DNA of 64,000 nt from Korobacter sp963758505 (GCA_963758505.1 CAVWVJ010000003.1:744001-808000); one strand, 5' to 3'; positions 8,393-17,462 are shown, numbered from the stretch's first letter. The notes: generated by a model not told the origin, from the sequence alone. Numbers and translations: made by a program.

Positions 8393-8739
8393 TGCCTGAT
8401 GGTATCAGCAGAAATTCCTCCGGTTGAGCCGCACGGAAGTGAGGGCTCGAGCATCACTCTGCGAAATTTGAAGATGACAGAACCCGCATGAAACGGAGTT
8501 TTTCCACAGATATTCACATTTGTGACATACGCGTTTCGCCGCGTAAATTGCGCCGTTCTCAACTGCAAATGATTGAAACGCCCGTCAGATGCGAACCCGC
8601 ACGTGTGGCTGGAAAATTGCCCTGCACAACTTCCGGGCAGGGGCCCTGTGAAATCCTCGTAAGTCGATGATTCTAAATCGCATTTACTATGTCGATTTCA
8701 CATTGACTTCTTTTGCAGGAGGCGTAGAAACAACCTCGT
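8393..8739. other. Intergenic stretch without a gene
   Basis: About 350 bases between the OppD-like gene and the structured RNA candidate. It is less GC-rich than its surroundings. It holds TTTTCCACAGATATT at 8500-8514, a DnaA-box-like sequence repeated exactly at 28932-28946, and GCAGGAGG at about 8716-8723. TTGACT (8703-8708) could be a -35 box of a promoter reading into the RNA. No open frame here has family-like content. Confidence 0.4.
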
Positions 8740-8945
8740 TCTTTGACAGTTCTGAAGTTTTCCCGGTTGGTAGTGAGTCCGGGGCTCGAGTGAGCTCACG
8801 GCAGGCAACTCCGGAGAGAAACTACGGGATGCGCTGGAAACTTCGGTTTCCAACCCAGGGGAGCGACGGTTCCTCACGTTGGGCGCGACGGTGTCCAACT
8901 AGTTCTCAAACGTCGCAAGATGGATGAGAACAGTCCCGCTAGCCA
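8740..8945 (+). ncRNA. Structured RNA candidate, HEARO/omega-RNA-like, no attached ORF
   Basis: No credible reading frame, but dense pairing. TCCC (8761-8764) plus GTAGT (8770-8774) pair with ACTAC plus GGGA (8821-8829), closing a domain that holds TCCGG/CCGGA (8778-8782 with 8811-8815) and the hairpin GCTC-GAGT-GAGC (8784-8795). Next comes a perfect hairpin GGAAAC-TTCG-GTTTCC (8836-8851) with a UUCG tetraloop, then GTTCTC/GAGAAC (8902-8907 with 8926-8931). CGTCGC in that loop (8911-8916) can pair with GCGACG at 8863 or 8885, a possible pseudoknot. From memory the segment around GGTTGGTAGTGAG and CTCACGGCAGGCAACTCCGG resembles HEARO RNAs, the guide RNAs of IscB/IsrB, but I could not run a covariance model. 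Ends are approximate. Confidence 0.5.
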
Positions 8946-8974
8946 AAATCCGGAAATTGATTGCGAGAGGGGCA

Positions 8975-9169
8975 GCAAGGGTCTATAGCGAGCTTCTGGT
9001 CGAGGCGAACAAGAACAAGTCGAAGGCAAGATGGAATCCCGAGACGTTGGCCGGTTTATCCGGTTGGCGGTAAGCCCGGAGCCCAAGCGAAGATCAAGCA
9101 TCGTGGCCGCAAGGAGACGGTGTTGGGTAGGTCGGCAAGGGTCTAAAGCGAGCCGCTGGTCGAGACGAA
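8975..9169 (+). repeat. Pair of 35-bp direct repeats downstream of the structured RNA
   Basis: Bases 8975-9009 and 9135-9169 both begin GCAAGGGTCTA and contain CTGGTCGAG; 31 of 35 positions agree. The copies are 160 bp apart and the spacer has no convincing ORF. They may belong to the same RNA element, for example as duplicated 3' domains, or be scars of an insertion. Confidence 0.6.
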
Positions 9170-9296
9170 TAGGTCTTCACCACCTCGGGATTTCTTGTTT
9201 TTATTCTCGGTAAATGCAGCCCTCCCCATCCCAGGTTCCAAGAAGTTCTTTCCCTCCCCCATAGAAAATCTCATCGCGGTGTCTATTCCAGTGCAA

Positions 9297-9321
9297 GAAC
9301 GCCGATCCCCGGCGTTCTTTT
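9297..9321 (+). terminator. Terminator just before the DUF4349 start
   Basis: GAACGCCG (9297-9304), loop ATCCC, CGGCGTTC (9310-9317), then TTTT. It ends 15 bases before the ATG at 9336, so it probably ends transcription of the RNA region upstream, or acts as an attenuator for the DUF4349 gene, whose GGGAGG lies right behind it. Confidence 0.75.
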
Positions 9322-9335
9322 CCGTGGGAGGCACC

Positions 9336-10271
9336 ATGCATTTCTCCAAACCAGCCCTGCTCTGGAGCGCGCTCGCGCTCCTTGTTCTCGCCGCGATTAC
9401 CGTTCCGAATCTTGAACGCCATGCCACCTTGCAGCACCAGGAAATGGCGATGGCGTATCTGCCCGAGGCGCGAGTTCAGCTCGCGCAGCAGGCGGCTGGG
9501 ATCGTGGGCGGTGCGCCGGATGCACCTCCGCGCAGCGAGAACGTCGCCTTGCGGCAGGATGTGGACAAGAAGGTGATCCGCACGGCCGACCTTTCGTTCG
9601 TCGTGGCGAACGTGGACGACGCTTCCGCCAAACTGCGCACCCTTACCCTTCAGGCCAGGGGAGAAATCGACCAGGTGCGCGAATGGTCTCCTTCCGAGCT
9701 GACGCGCGAAGGCGAACTGCATCTGCGAGTGCCCGCCGACGAGCTCGACTCCCTGTTGCAGCAATTCAAGGGCGTCGCCCAACACGTCACCAACGAACAG
9801 GTCAGCGCCTCTGACGTGACCCGGCAGTACGCCGACAACGCCGCGCGCATGCGCAGCCTCCAGGCCGAGGAACAGCAGTATCTGCAGATCATGAAGCAGG
9901 CGAAGTCGGTGAAGGACGTTCTCGAGGTCACCGAAAAGCTAAACGAGGTTCGCGGCCAGATCGAACAGCTGCAGACCGACATCAACGTCATGTCGCACGA
10001 CATCGCGATGTCGGCGATCTCCATCGCGCTCACGCAGAATGTTCCTGAGGGGAGAGTTTTAGGGAACTGGCATCCGCTGCTCAATGCCCGGCACAGCCTG
10101 CGCAGCATGGTGGCCGGTCTCGGCGACTGGCTGGACGCCGTGGTCAGCTTCGCCATCTTCCTCCCCGTGCTCGTTTTGTGGGCGGTGACGATCGGCGGAA
10201 TTCTCTGGGTTCTGTGGAAGATCCTGCGCACCTTTTGGAGGCATCGCCCTAAGACGCCTGTAGCGGCATGA
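9336..10271 (+). CDS. DUF4349 membrane protein
   Basis: 311 aa from ATG 9336; GGGAGG five bases upstream decides this start over the longer frame. A signal anchor opens the protein (ALLWSALALLVLAAITVP, 7-24). Residues about 75-230 match DUF4349: VIRTADLSFVVANVDDA, a predicted coiled coil (RMRSLQAEEQQYLQIMKQAK and following), and MSAISIALTQ. A C-terminal membrane segment (AVVSFAIFLPVLVLWAVTIG, about 272-292) follows, then a basic cytoplasmic tail. The topology puts the DUF4349 domain in the periplasm between two membrane helices. The biochemical role is unknown in the family. Confidence 0.85.
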   Translation: MHFSKPALLWSALALLVLAAITVPNLERHATLQHQEMAMAYLPEARVQLAQQAAGIVGGAPDAPPRSENVALRQDVDKKVIRTADLSFVVANVDDASAKLRTLTLQARGEIDQVREWSPSELTREGELHLRVPADELDSLLQQFKGVAQHVTNEQVSASDVTRQYADNAARMRSLQAEEQQYLQIMKQAKSVKDVLEVTEKLNEVRGQIEQLQTDINVMSHDIAMSAISIALTQNVPEGRVLGNWHPLLNARHSLRSMVAGLGDWLDAVVSFAIFLPVLVLWAVTIGGILWVLWKILRTFWRHRPKTPVAA

Positions 10272-10277
10272 CCGCTC

Positions 10278-10694
10278 TTAACTGTCCGGACCGGCAAAGA
10301 GGATCAGATTTCCATCGAGATCCCGGACAACAAATGTTCTGGCACCCCATGGTTCCTTTTTAAGGGTCTGGGCGAAGGGCACTCCGTCTGACTGATAACT
10401 GAGAAATAGCTGCTTGATCTCATCCCCTGTGGCGACGGTGATGGAGGCGGAAAGCAGCTGTTCGCGTTCACGGATATCACGGAATACCGGTTCATCCATC
10501 TGCCGCAATACAAACCGCGCATTGTCGCGTGTGACCTGTCCATAAAACGGCGGATCGCCATAAATGAAATCAATCACGAAGCCGAGTTTCGCGGCGAAGA
10601 ACTCACAAGAGGCTTTAATATCCGCAACAAACAGTTGCGCAGCGATTGAGTTGAGGATGGGACGGGACGGGTCGTGCCTGGTTTCATCGCTCAT
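10278..10694 (-). CDS. VOC (glyoxalase/bleomycin-resistance) family protein
   Basis: 138 aa, the length of a one-domain VOC protein with two beta-alpha-beta-beta-beta units. AAQLFVADIKASCEFFAAKLGF opens the first unit, and WGARTFVVRDLDGNLILFAGP is the typical end, with the Glu/Asp-x-Asp-G-N segment that normally carries a metal ligand (here Asp-Gly-Asn before Leu-Ile, the usual Glu being absent). Could be a dioxygenase-like or antibiotic-binding protein; no context points to a substrate. Converges with the DUF4349 gene with 6 bp between the two stops. Confidence 0.85.
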   Translation of the reverse strand: MSDETRHDPSRPILNSIAAQLFVADIKASCEFFAAKLGFVIDFIYGDPPFYGQVTRDNARFVLRQMDEPVFRDIREREQLLSASITVATGDEIKQLFLSYQSDGVPFAQTLKKEPWGARTFVVRDLDGNLILFAGPDS

Positions 10695-10767
10695 AACGTG
10701 GGCTCCCGACTTGAGTGCCTGCCTCCTATTCGGATCGCCCGGAAAAGCGTTTCGCTGGAGGAAGGTT

Positions 10768-11809
10768 TTACCGGCTCAGCGCATCGAGATGGGCACGCTC
10801 CGCATGCTCCTCGATTGCCTTTTGAATGTCCAGTGCCACGGAGAGCGCACGCCGTCCATCCTCGAGAGACACGACTGGCGTTTCGCGCGTATCGACCGCG
10901 TGGAGAAAACTAACGATCTCCGCCCGGAGGGGCTCTTCCGGAATCACAGGCGGTTTCGACGGCATCACGTCCGGCATTTGCGGCAATCCGCCGTCGGCAG
11001 GATGGTGCTCGGCCATCTTGTTCACCGTAAACACCAGGACATCCTGCCGCGCATAATCGATGGAGACATACTGGTTGGGCTGGAAAGAAGCGCACCTTGC
11101 GCACCCGTTCGGTCGAAACCCGGCTGGCGGTGAGATTCGCAATGCAGCCGTTGACGAACTGTAAGCGCACGCTGGCGATATCCACCTTCGATGACAAAAT
11201 CGGCAGCCCCACCGCGCGGATCTCGGAGACATCCCCCGGAACAAACGACAGGATAATGTCGATATCGTGGATCATCAGGTCGAGCACCACATCGACATCG
11301 AGCGCACGCGGCCCGAAGAGGCTCAAGCGGTGCACTTCGAAGAACATCGGCTTAGTGATGAGCGGGATGGTGGCGCGCACCGCCGGGTTGAAGCGCTCGA
11401 GATGTCCGACTTGGGCAACGCGGCCATGCTCAGCGGCGAGATCGATGATCTCGTCGGCTTCTTCCAGGGTTGCGGCGAGCGGCTTCTCAATCAACACATC
11501 GAAACCAGCTTCGATCGCCTCACGCGCTACCGCGCGATGGAACTTCGTCGGCACCGCGATGGAAACCGCGTCTGCGCCGCCGTGCGCCATAAGTTCGCGA
11601 ATGGAGTTATACGCGCGGGTATGGCAATCGCCGGCGATCTGCGCAGCACGGGCGGCATCGCTATCGACTACGCCGACGAGTTCTACTCCCGGCACTTCTT
11701 GCGGCAGCGTCCCGGCCTGGGTTTCCCGGTGCAGTTCGGAGTACACGCGGGCATGGTTCTTGCCGAAGGCGCCCGCGCCGATCACCGCGACGCGAATGGG
11801 TTTGGACAA
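10768..11809 (-). CDS. Gfo/Idh/MocA family oxidoreductase, frameshifted near 11084
   Basis: The N-terminal 240 residues read in one frame: VAVIGAGAFGKNHARVY is the Rossmann nucleotide loop, EKPLAATLEEADEI gives the catalytic EKP motif and GHLERFNPA the family's substrate-side motif. After RKVRFF the frame breaks and continues in the next frame as QPNQYVSIDYARQD to the stop at 10768. Removing one base from the AAA at 11084-11086 (TTT on the coding strand) restores a 346-aa protein, the normal size. The enzyme would be an NAD(P)-dependent sugar or nucleotide-sugar dehydrogenase. Most likely a sequencing indel. Confidence 0.85.
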
Positions 11810-11868
11810 TTCTGAGACCTCGTGTGCAACCGCTTATTGTAAGCGCCGACACAATTTGAAAGGACCCG

Positions 11869-12426
11869 CTACTTGGTCAAACGAAAACTCTTTAAGATTC
11901 CTTCCACACCCGCCTGGTATTTCGCTTCCTCGCCGGCACGAGCTTTGTACACGATCACATAGAAAGTGCCGGAGCCGCCGTCCGTGGCGACGATCGTCTC
12001 CCCCCAACGGTCCCCATTTTCGTCGTAGTGCACCTGCAGCAATTGCGCGGGATGGTGGGCAAGGGTCTCCTCGGAACGCCGCACGGTCTCCATATTCTCC
12101 GCCTTCTCCGCCATCTTGCCTGCCAGAGAGGTGACAAGGTCTTCCACCGTCGGCGGGTTCTTGCCCGCCTGTGCCGGAATCTCGATCGCTACGACCGTGA
12201 CCTGCGACCATTGAGACGCATCGCCCTGTTGCGGAGGCGCTACCGAGACCCCGTGTCCCTCGTAAACTTCGCCGAGCATCTTCCACGAGGTGGGATAGTC
12301 GAAACAAAATCCGAGGTCCTGGTTGCAGTAGTTGGCTGCGCGCGGCTTGGCGAGCGTCGAAGGCTTTTGGGCGGTTTGGGGAAAACAGAATGCGGAAAAG
12401 AGGAGCAGGACGGCAAAACAACGCAT
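11869..12426 (-). CDS. Secreted protein of unknown function
   Basis: 185 aa. A short signal peptide (MRCFAVLLLFSAFCFPQTAQ) is followed by a soluble domain: NYCNQDLGFCFDYPTSWKM with two Cys that could form a disulfide, and GGSGTFYVIVYKAR followed by GVEGILKSFRLTK. The combination of DYPTSW, a central WG...IVATDGG strand region and an ILKSF ending resembles the PsbP-like/SpoVM-unrelated group of small exported lipoprotein-like domains, but I cannot assign a family with certainty. It lies 59 bp upstream of the Gfo/Idh gene on the same strand. Confidence 0.7.
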   Translation of the reverse strand: MRCFAVLLLFSAFCFPQTAQKPSTLAKPRAANYCNQDLGFCFDYPTSWKMLGEVYEGHGVSVAPPQQGDASQWSQVTVVAIEIPAQAGKNPPTVEDLVTSLAGKMAEKAENMETVRRSEETLAHHPAQLLQVHYDENGDRWGETIVATDGGSGTFYVIVYKARAGEEAKYQAGVEGILKSFRLTK

Positions 12427-12469
12427 GGCAATAGGGTACAGGGTTGGGTCGGGTTGCGCGAAACTGCAG

Positions 12470-13003
12470 AACAGCAGCTCCCCACGTCGCTGCGCTCCTC
12501 TGATGGGTGACAGGCAACCGCGACGCGGTTAGCAGGCAACGCTCTCCCATCCACACTTATTTTCTCTTGTCATTGCGAGGAGGGCGCCAGCCCGACGTGG
12601 CAATCTGCTGTTTCTCTCCATGAAACCAACAGCAGCTCCCTACGTCGCTGCGCTCCTCTGGATGACAAGAGAGAGTGATGATGGGTGTGGCAGGCTACCG
12701 CGACGCGGTTAGCAGGCAACGCTCTCCCATCCACACTTGTTTTCTCTTGTCCTTGCGAGGAGGGCGCCAGCCCGACGTGGCAATCTGCTGTTTCTCTCCA
12801 TGAAACAAACAGCAGCTCCCCACGTCGCTGTGCTCCTCTGGATGACAAGAGAGAGTGATGATGGGTGTAGCAGGCTACCGCGACGCGGTCAGCAGGCAAC
12901 GCTCTCCCATCCACACTTATTTTCTCTTGTCATTGCGAGGAGGGCGCCAGCCCGACGTGGCAATCTGCTGTTTCTCTCCATGAAACCAACAGCAGATCCC
13001 TAC
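12470..13003. repeat. 180-bp tandem repeat made of inverted palindromic units
   Basis: Exact period 180: GCTCTCCCATCCACACTT recurs at 12541, 12721 and 12901, with a truncated copy before 12541 and a partial copy after 12901. The two full units differ at only a few bases. Each unit contains two dispersed elements head to head: TCTCTTGTCAT...CTGCTGTTT and its mirror AACAGCAG...ATGACAAGAGA, so the core has terminal inverted repeats. Short open frames across the array are shadows of the repeat. It fills the space between the secreted protein gene and panB. Confidence 0.9.
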
Positions 13004-13036
13004 GAATGAAGCCCGCGCCCGGATTCGACCGAGGTT

Positions 13037-13924
13037 TTACTTCCGCGCCGCGTGTTTGCGGCTGTTCACGATCTCCAGCGTGGCCTGCGCATCCTTCGGC
13101 AGGTGATACGACTCCTGGTCGCTGGGGTAGTTATGGCTCTTCACGTCGTCGCGGTAAGACGTTACGGCATTCATGATCAACTCGGTGGCGTCGCCATAGC
13201 GCCGCACGAACTTGGCAGCGGGCGCAGACGTCAGGTTCAGGATGTCGTGCAGCACGAGGATCTGGCCGTCGCAATCCGGTCCGGCCCCGATGCCGATCGT
13301 CGGCACCTCGACTTCGGCGGTGATCATCGAAGCCACTTCGCGCGGGATGCCTTCCAGCACGATCGCAATGACGCCGGCATGGTCCAGCGCGGTCGCATCG
13401 CGCATGAGCTGCTCGATGTCGCGCATATTCCTGCCCTGCACCTTGTAGCCGCCCATGCGGTGCACCGACTGCGGCGTCAATCCGATGTGGCCGACGACCG
13501 GAATTTCGGCATCCTGCAAACGGTGGATCAGGGAAGCACGGTTCTCCCCGCCTTCGATCTTCACCGCCTCGGCGCCCCCCTCTTTCACAAAACGGGCGGC
13601 ATTGCGGAGGGTGTCGCGCATGCCCACGTGATAGGACGCGTACGGCATATCGGCTACCAGGAAGGCGTGCTTCACCGCCCGCCGCACGGCGCGGGTATGG
13701 TGCAGCATCTCGTCCATGGTGACCGGGAGGGTATTTTCGTAACCAAGCATGGTCTGGGCGAGCGAGTCGCCGACCAGGATCAGGTCAATACCGGCATCGT
13801 CCACGAGTCGCGCGGTCGCGTAATCGTAGGCAGTCAGGCAGGTAATGGGTTCGCGCTTGGATTTTTTTTCGAAGAGGGTGGACGCGGTGACCTTGGAACG
13901 GAAGTCGCCCGTGGTAAGACTCAT
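13037..13924 (-). CDS. panB: 3-methyl-2-oxobutanoate hydroxymethyltransferase PanB
   Basis: 295 aa from ATG at 13922-13924; GGAGG on the minus strand six bases upstream rules out the longer frame starting at 14032. PanB makes ketopantoate from 2-oxoisovalerate and 5,10-methylene-THF, the first step of pantothenate synthesis. Motifs: ITCLTAYDYATARLVDDAG, LVGDSLAQTMLGYENTLPV (metal-binding Asp), VADMPYASY, VKIEGG (Lys/Glu pair), GHIGLTPQSVH, VLEGIP and TIGIGAGPDCDGQILV. Length and residues are all as expected. panC is not next door. Confidence 0.97.
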   Translation of the reverse strand: MSLTTGDFRSKVTASTLFEKKSKREPITCLTAYDYATARLVDDAGIDLILVGDSLAQTMLGYENTLPVTMDEMLHHTRAVRRAVKHAFLVADMPYASYHVGMRDTLRNAARFVKEGGAEAVKIEGGENRASLIHRLQDAEIPVVGHIGLTPQSVHRMGGYKVQGRNMRDIEQLMRDATALDHAGVIAIVLEGIPREVASMITAEVEVPTIGIGAGPDCDGQILVLHDILNLTSAPAAKFVRRYGDATELIMNAVTSYRDDVKSHNYPSDQESYHLPKDAQATLEIVNSRKHAARK

Positions 13925-14113
13925 TGAAACCTCCAGTGCAGTTCCGCAATACGCGGATACCGCCTGACCGCCCGGTGTTGGAAGATTGACCGGGCCCGCG
14001 AGATTGTAACTCCGCGGGGCTACAGCCCACAACCGGACTTGCTAGCTCAGATGACCGAAATCCCTTTTGGGATTCTGGAAGGAGCGTACCTCCGGGCCGC
14101 AAGAGCTGAAATA

Positions 14114-16534
14114 CTACTGAACGGTGATATTCACCGTGCTTTTTGCCACGGACCCGTCCTGGTTTACCGCCTGCACCGTGATCCTCTGCGCCCCAGCCCG
14201 AAGGAACATCGCAGTGTTGACGGTGTGGCCCTGGACCTGCGACTTGCGCACACCATCTACATAGATCTGCATCCATCCCACCGTCGCCCCAGAAGCCGAT
14301 GCCGACACCTTCACGCTGGCGCTGGTTGCGGAGCCGTTGGTCGGCGTCGCAATGGTGACCTTTGTGACATTGGTTGGCGCGGATGCGCCGTTCACCTTGA
14401 ACTTCGCCACAAAGCCGTCGCTGCTGTTGGAGTTCGAGCGATACGAGGGCTCGACCGCCGAAGCTGTAGTCTTCAAACCCCCGCTCGTTCGGCCCGTGAT
14501 GTAGAAGCCCCCGGACCCGTCCACCGCGATTGCATTGCCGATGTTGCCCGGGAAGTAGTTGTTGCTTGCATCACTGGCGCCAAAATAGCTGGAGAACAGC
14601 AGCGCGCTTCCTTTCGCATTCAAGCGGGTAACAACCGCCTGGGTCATACACCCGCTGGAAGCCGGGTAACACGTACCCTGGTCCGCCATGCCCGTGGTCG
14701 GGTATTGCTTTCCGTCGGTCCAGCCGGTGACATTGGCATAGAAGTTCTTATCGACCGCGATCGAGTTAAACGCAACGTTGGTCGCGCCCGTGATGTAAGT
14801 GGAATAAACCAGCGCTCTCCCCAGCGGGCTGATCTTGGTAACGAAGCCCTTGGTATAGCCGTTGTTGCCGGCGGTAGCCTTGTAGGCTCTGGCGGTGGTC
14901 GGGAAATTGCCGTCGGTTTGGCCCGCAACGTACGCGTAGCCGCTGGCATCGACCGCGATGCTATTCGCCATGTCCGCCAGCGAGCCACCGAGGAAGGTCG
15001 AATAGATGAGTCCGCTGCCGGTCGTATTCAGCTTGGTCACGAAGCCATCGACTACCCCCCCGAACCTCGACTGCGCCGCCCCCGGCGTCACCGGGTAAGC
15101 TTTGTCCTGGGTGTAGCCGGTGATGTAGGCCTCTCCTCCGGAACTCACCGCAATCCCCGAACCGTAGTCGCAGCCATGGCCTACATAGGTCGAATAGGCG
15201 AGCGCCGTTCCTTCCGCGTTCAGCTTGCTGACGACCTGCGCCTGCCCGTCGGCGAACTGCTCGTAAGGACAGTTATAAGTGCCAGCCGTCTTCTGATAGG
15301 CCCCGCTGGTCACCGGAAAGCCACCTTCCGTATTAGTCAGCACGTAGGCATTGCCGGCTCCATCCACGGCGATCCCGCTCGCGAAGGAGTCGTTCGAGCC
15401 CGTGAGGTAGGTCGAGTAAAGCAGGTTGTCGCCGGTTGGGCTGAGCTTCGCGACGAACACGCTGTTGTTCAGGGTCGCCGGGTTCGGCTTGCGCTGATAC
15501 GCTCCCGCCGTCGTCGGAAACAGAGAGGTGCCGTTCAACCCCGAGCCGGTTTGTCCGGTCACATACGCGTCGCCCGCGGAGTCGAGCGCTATCCCGTACG
15601 CGATATCCTGGCCACCGCCGCCGAGGTAGGTCGAATATACGTAGGCCGTGCCCGCCGGGTTCAGCTTGGCCACAAAGGCATCATCATCGCCCTGGTCGGC
15701 GGGCTGCATGGCGTTACTGGTCGTCGGAAAATTGGTGGACGCCGCGATTCCCGCGACATAAGCATTGCCCGCCGAGTCCACCGCGATGGCATTGCCCACA
15801 TCTCCCACATCGCCGCCGTTGCCGCCCACGTATGTCGAATACACCAGGGCAGGATCGATAACCAGGTCTTGCGCAGGATCGTAAGGCCCGACAGCGAACC
15901 GGATATTCGTTCCCGCAATCTCGTACCTCGCCGCGACGCTGCGCCGCTGGCCGTCGATCTCCTGGTAGGCCACAGGCGCATGCCAATGCAGGGAAGCGCT
16001 GCCGGCTTGCATCGTGAGGCCACCGTCGGCAGTCAGCGTCATGCGGTCCACACCCGCCGCCGCCAATCCAAGCTGCGAGATCTTCGCCTCAGGGTGAAGG
16101 ACGAAGTCGTATTCCAGTTGGCGGTGGTTGCCGTAATAAACCAGGTCCACCCCGTCGTAGACCGCGCTCATCCGCACGCGCGCGAAGGTTGGAACGCCTC
16201 GCAGCCAGCGTGACTGCTCGCCGCGCAGATAGTTCACCTGTCCGGGCAAACGGTTCTCCCCTTCAATCGCCGACGGCTTTCGGCCGTTTTCGACTGTCAG
16301 TTCAATCGTTCGCGGATTGACGGTTCCAAGTTGAATGGTCGCGGAATCGTCTGAAAGAAAAAATCCGTATCCCTTTCCGTGAGAGAGAAACTTCACTGGG
16401 GAAGCAGATTGACCCAGGTTGGGTTCAAAGCTTAGAGGTACGTCGCCAAAATTTTGGGCCAGAGCTGGAATAGTTAAGACGAGGAGCACACACACTGCGG
16501 CAAACGACAACTGGGGGAACGAGCGGCGAAACAT
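14114..16534 (-). CDS. Secreted SBBP-repeat beta-propeller protein with C-terminal Ig-like domain
   Basis: 806 aa from the Met at 16534 (MFRRSFPQLSF), preferred because AAGGTG lies about 10 bases upstream; an upstream Met adds nine residues. Signal peptide FAAVCVLLVLTIPALA. Residues about 30-230 form the N-terminal domain usual in these proteins (LSFEPNLGQS, LVYYGNHRQLEYDFVLHP, RYEIAGTNIRFAVGPYDP). Then roughly eight to ten SBBP repeats follow, each with YSTYxGG...G.AIAVDSAGNAYVAG...FPTT. The end (PTNGSATSASVKVSASASG to VNITVQ) is a bacterial Ig-like domain. Extracellular or outer-surface binding protein; ligand unknown. Confidence 0.9.
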   Translation of the reverse strand: MFRRSFPQLSFAAVCVLLVLTIPALAQNFGDVPLSFEPNLGQSASPVKFLSHGKGYGFFLSDDSATIQLGTVNPRTIELTVENGRKPSAIEGENRLPGQVNYLRGEQSRWLRGVPTFARVRMSAVYDGVDLVYYGNHRQLEYDFVLHPEAKISQLGLAAAGVDRMTLTADGGLTMQAGSASLHWHAPVAYQEIDGQRRSVAARYEIAGTNIRFAVGPYDPAQDLVIDPALVYSTYVGGNGGDVGDVGNAIAVDSAGNAYVAGIAASTNFPTTSNAMQPADQGDDDAFVAKLNPAGTAYVYSTYLGGGGQDIAYGIALDSAGDAYVTGQTGSGLNGTSLFPTTAGAYQRKPNPATLNNSVFVAKLSPTGDNLLYSTYLTGSNDSFASGIAVDGAGNAYVLTNTEGGFPVTSGAYQKTAGTYNCPYEQFADGQAQVVSKLNAEGTALAYSTYVGHGCDYGSGIAVSSGGEAYITGYTQDKAYPVTPGAAQSRFGGVVDGFVTKLNTTGSGLIYSTFLGGSLADMANSIAVDASGYAYVAGQTDGNFPTTARAYKATAGNNGYTKGFVTKISPLGRALVYSTYITGATNVAFNSIAVDKNFYANVTGWTDGKQYPTTGMADQGTCYPASSGCMTQAVVTRLNAKGSALLFSSYFGASDASNNYFPGNIGNAIAVDGSGGFYITGRTSGGLKTTASAVEPSYRSNSNSSDGFVAKFKVNGASAPTNVTKVTIATPTNGSATSASVKVSASASGATVGWMQIYVDGVRKSQVQGHTVNTAMFLRAGAQRITVQAVNQDGSVAKSTVNITVQ

Positions 16535-16796
16535 GGGGGACACCTTGGGGCGACAACGCATGTACGTTCAGATGTCGGCCTCTACTCTGGCTGTTGCAAT
16601 TGGCATTCCGCATGTACTCAGGGCAAAAGTGGCTCGCGTGGCACAAAAGAGCGGTATTTTCAGATACTCTGCACAGAAAAGTGGAATCTCGGGACACACA
16701 ATGAGAAAAGAACATCTCTCACTGAGAGAGAACCACCCTCGTTGAGACGGTTCTTGCGACGCAAACACCCAAAAATATTTTGTGAAAAGCTGCTGA

Positions 16797-17462
16797 TTAG
16801 CCGGCGTTGGCGGCGTCCTGCCCGAGCGGCAGGAAATATTGGGTACCCCGAATGGGCTCGGAGACGCGTCGCAGCAACGCCTGCAAGTCTTCGCTGCGCT
16901 CGACAAAGTCGATGTCGGAGGTATTCACGATGAGGAGATCGGACGCAGTGTAGTGAAAGAAGAAATGCTCGTAGGCCTGGTTTACGGCCTCGATGTAGTC
17001 TTCGCTGATCTTGACTTCCCCCGGCGCGTTCTTTTTTTTCAGCCGCTTCTTCAGCACCTCGGACGAGGCTTGCAGGTAAATTACAAGATCGGGCACCGGA
17101 ACCTGTTCGTGGAAAAGTTTGTAGTAGCGGTCGTAAACTTCCAGTTCCACGTCCTCAAGATTCAGCGAAGCAAATATTTTGTCCTTTTCAAAGATGTAAT
17201 CCGCAACCACAACCTTGTTCGGATCGCTGGCCGCCTCGAGCGTTCGCAACTGTTCGTAACGGTTAATCAGGAATGACATCTGCGCCTGGAAGGCAGCGCC
17301 GCGCTCGCCTTCATAGAAAGGACGCAGGAACTTATTCTCTTCCGGCTCGCTGATGCGCTGCGCGTGCAGGGTCTCGGCGATCACTTTGGCCAGCGTACTC
17401 TTGCCGACGCGGATCGGGCCTTCAATTGCGATGTAGCGGGGAGGTTCGAAGAGCTTCGCCAT
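16797..17462 (-). CDS. Deoxynucleoside kinase (deoxyadenosine/deoxyguanosine kinase type)
   Basis: 221 aa. P-loop IAIEGPIRVGKSTLAK (residues 11-26) is the dNK variant. SEPEEN supplies the catalytic Glu, QMSFLINRYEQL the substrate-side Arg region, VVADYIFEKDKIFA the DRS-like motif region (here ADYIFEKD) and LIYLQASSEVLKKRLKKK the lid. The enzyme phosphorylates deoxynucleosides for salvage. In several Acidobacteria this gene sits near panB and folK; here it is in the same 17-kb neighbourhood but not adjacent. The 230 bp upstream of the SBBP gene separate the two. Confidence 0.9.
   Translation of the reverse strand: MAKLFEPPRYIAIEGPIRVGKSTLAKVIAETLHAQRISEPEENKFLRPFYEGERGAAFQAQMSFLINRYEQLRTLEAASDPNKVVVADYIFEKDKIFASLNLEDVELEVYDRYYKLFHEQVPVPDLVIYLQASSEVLKKRLKKKNAPGEVKISEDYIEAVNQAYEHFFFHYTASDLLIVNTSDIDFVERSEDLQALLRRVSEPIRGTQYFLPLGQDAANAG

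Noticed and set aside
12570..12914. Repeat-derived ORFs in the tandem array
   Set aside because: The peptides only repeat the 180-bp unit (DGRALPA..., SLLSSRGAQRR).
12470..13003. CRISPR array
   Set aside because: Period 180 with no unique spacers and inverted units; no cas genes.
14039..16213. 724-codon plus-strand frame antisense to the SBBP gene
   Set aside because: Shadow of the repetitive SBBP gene; amino-acid content follows antisense codon bias.
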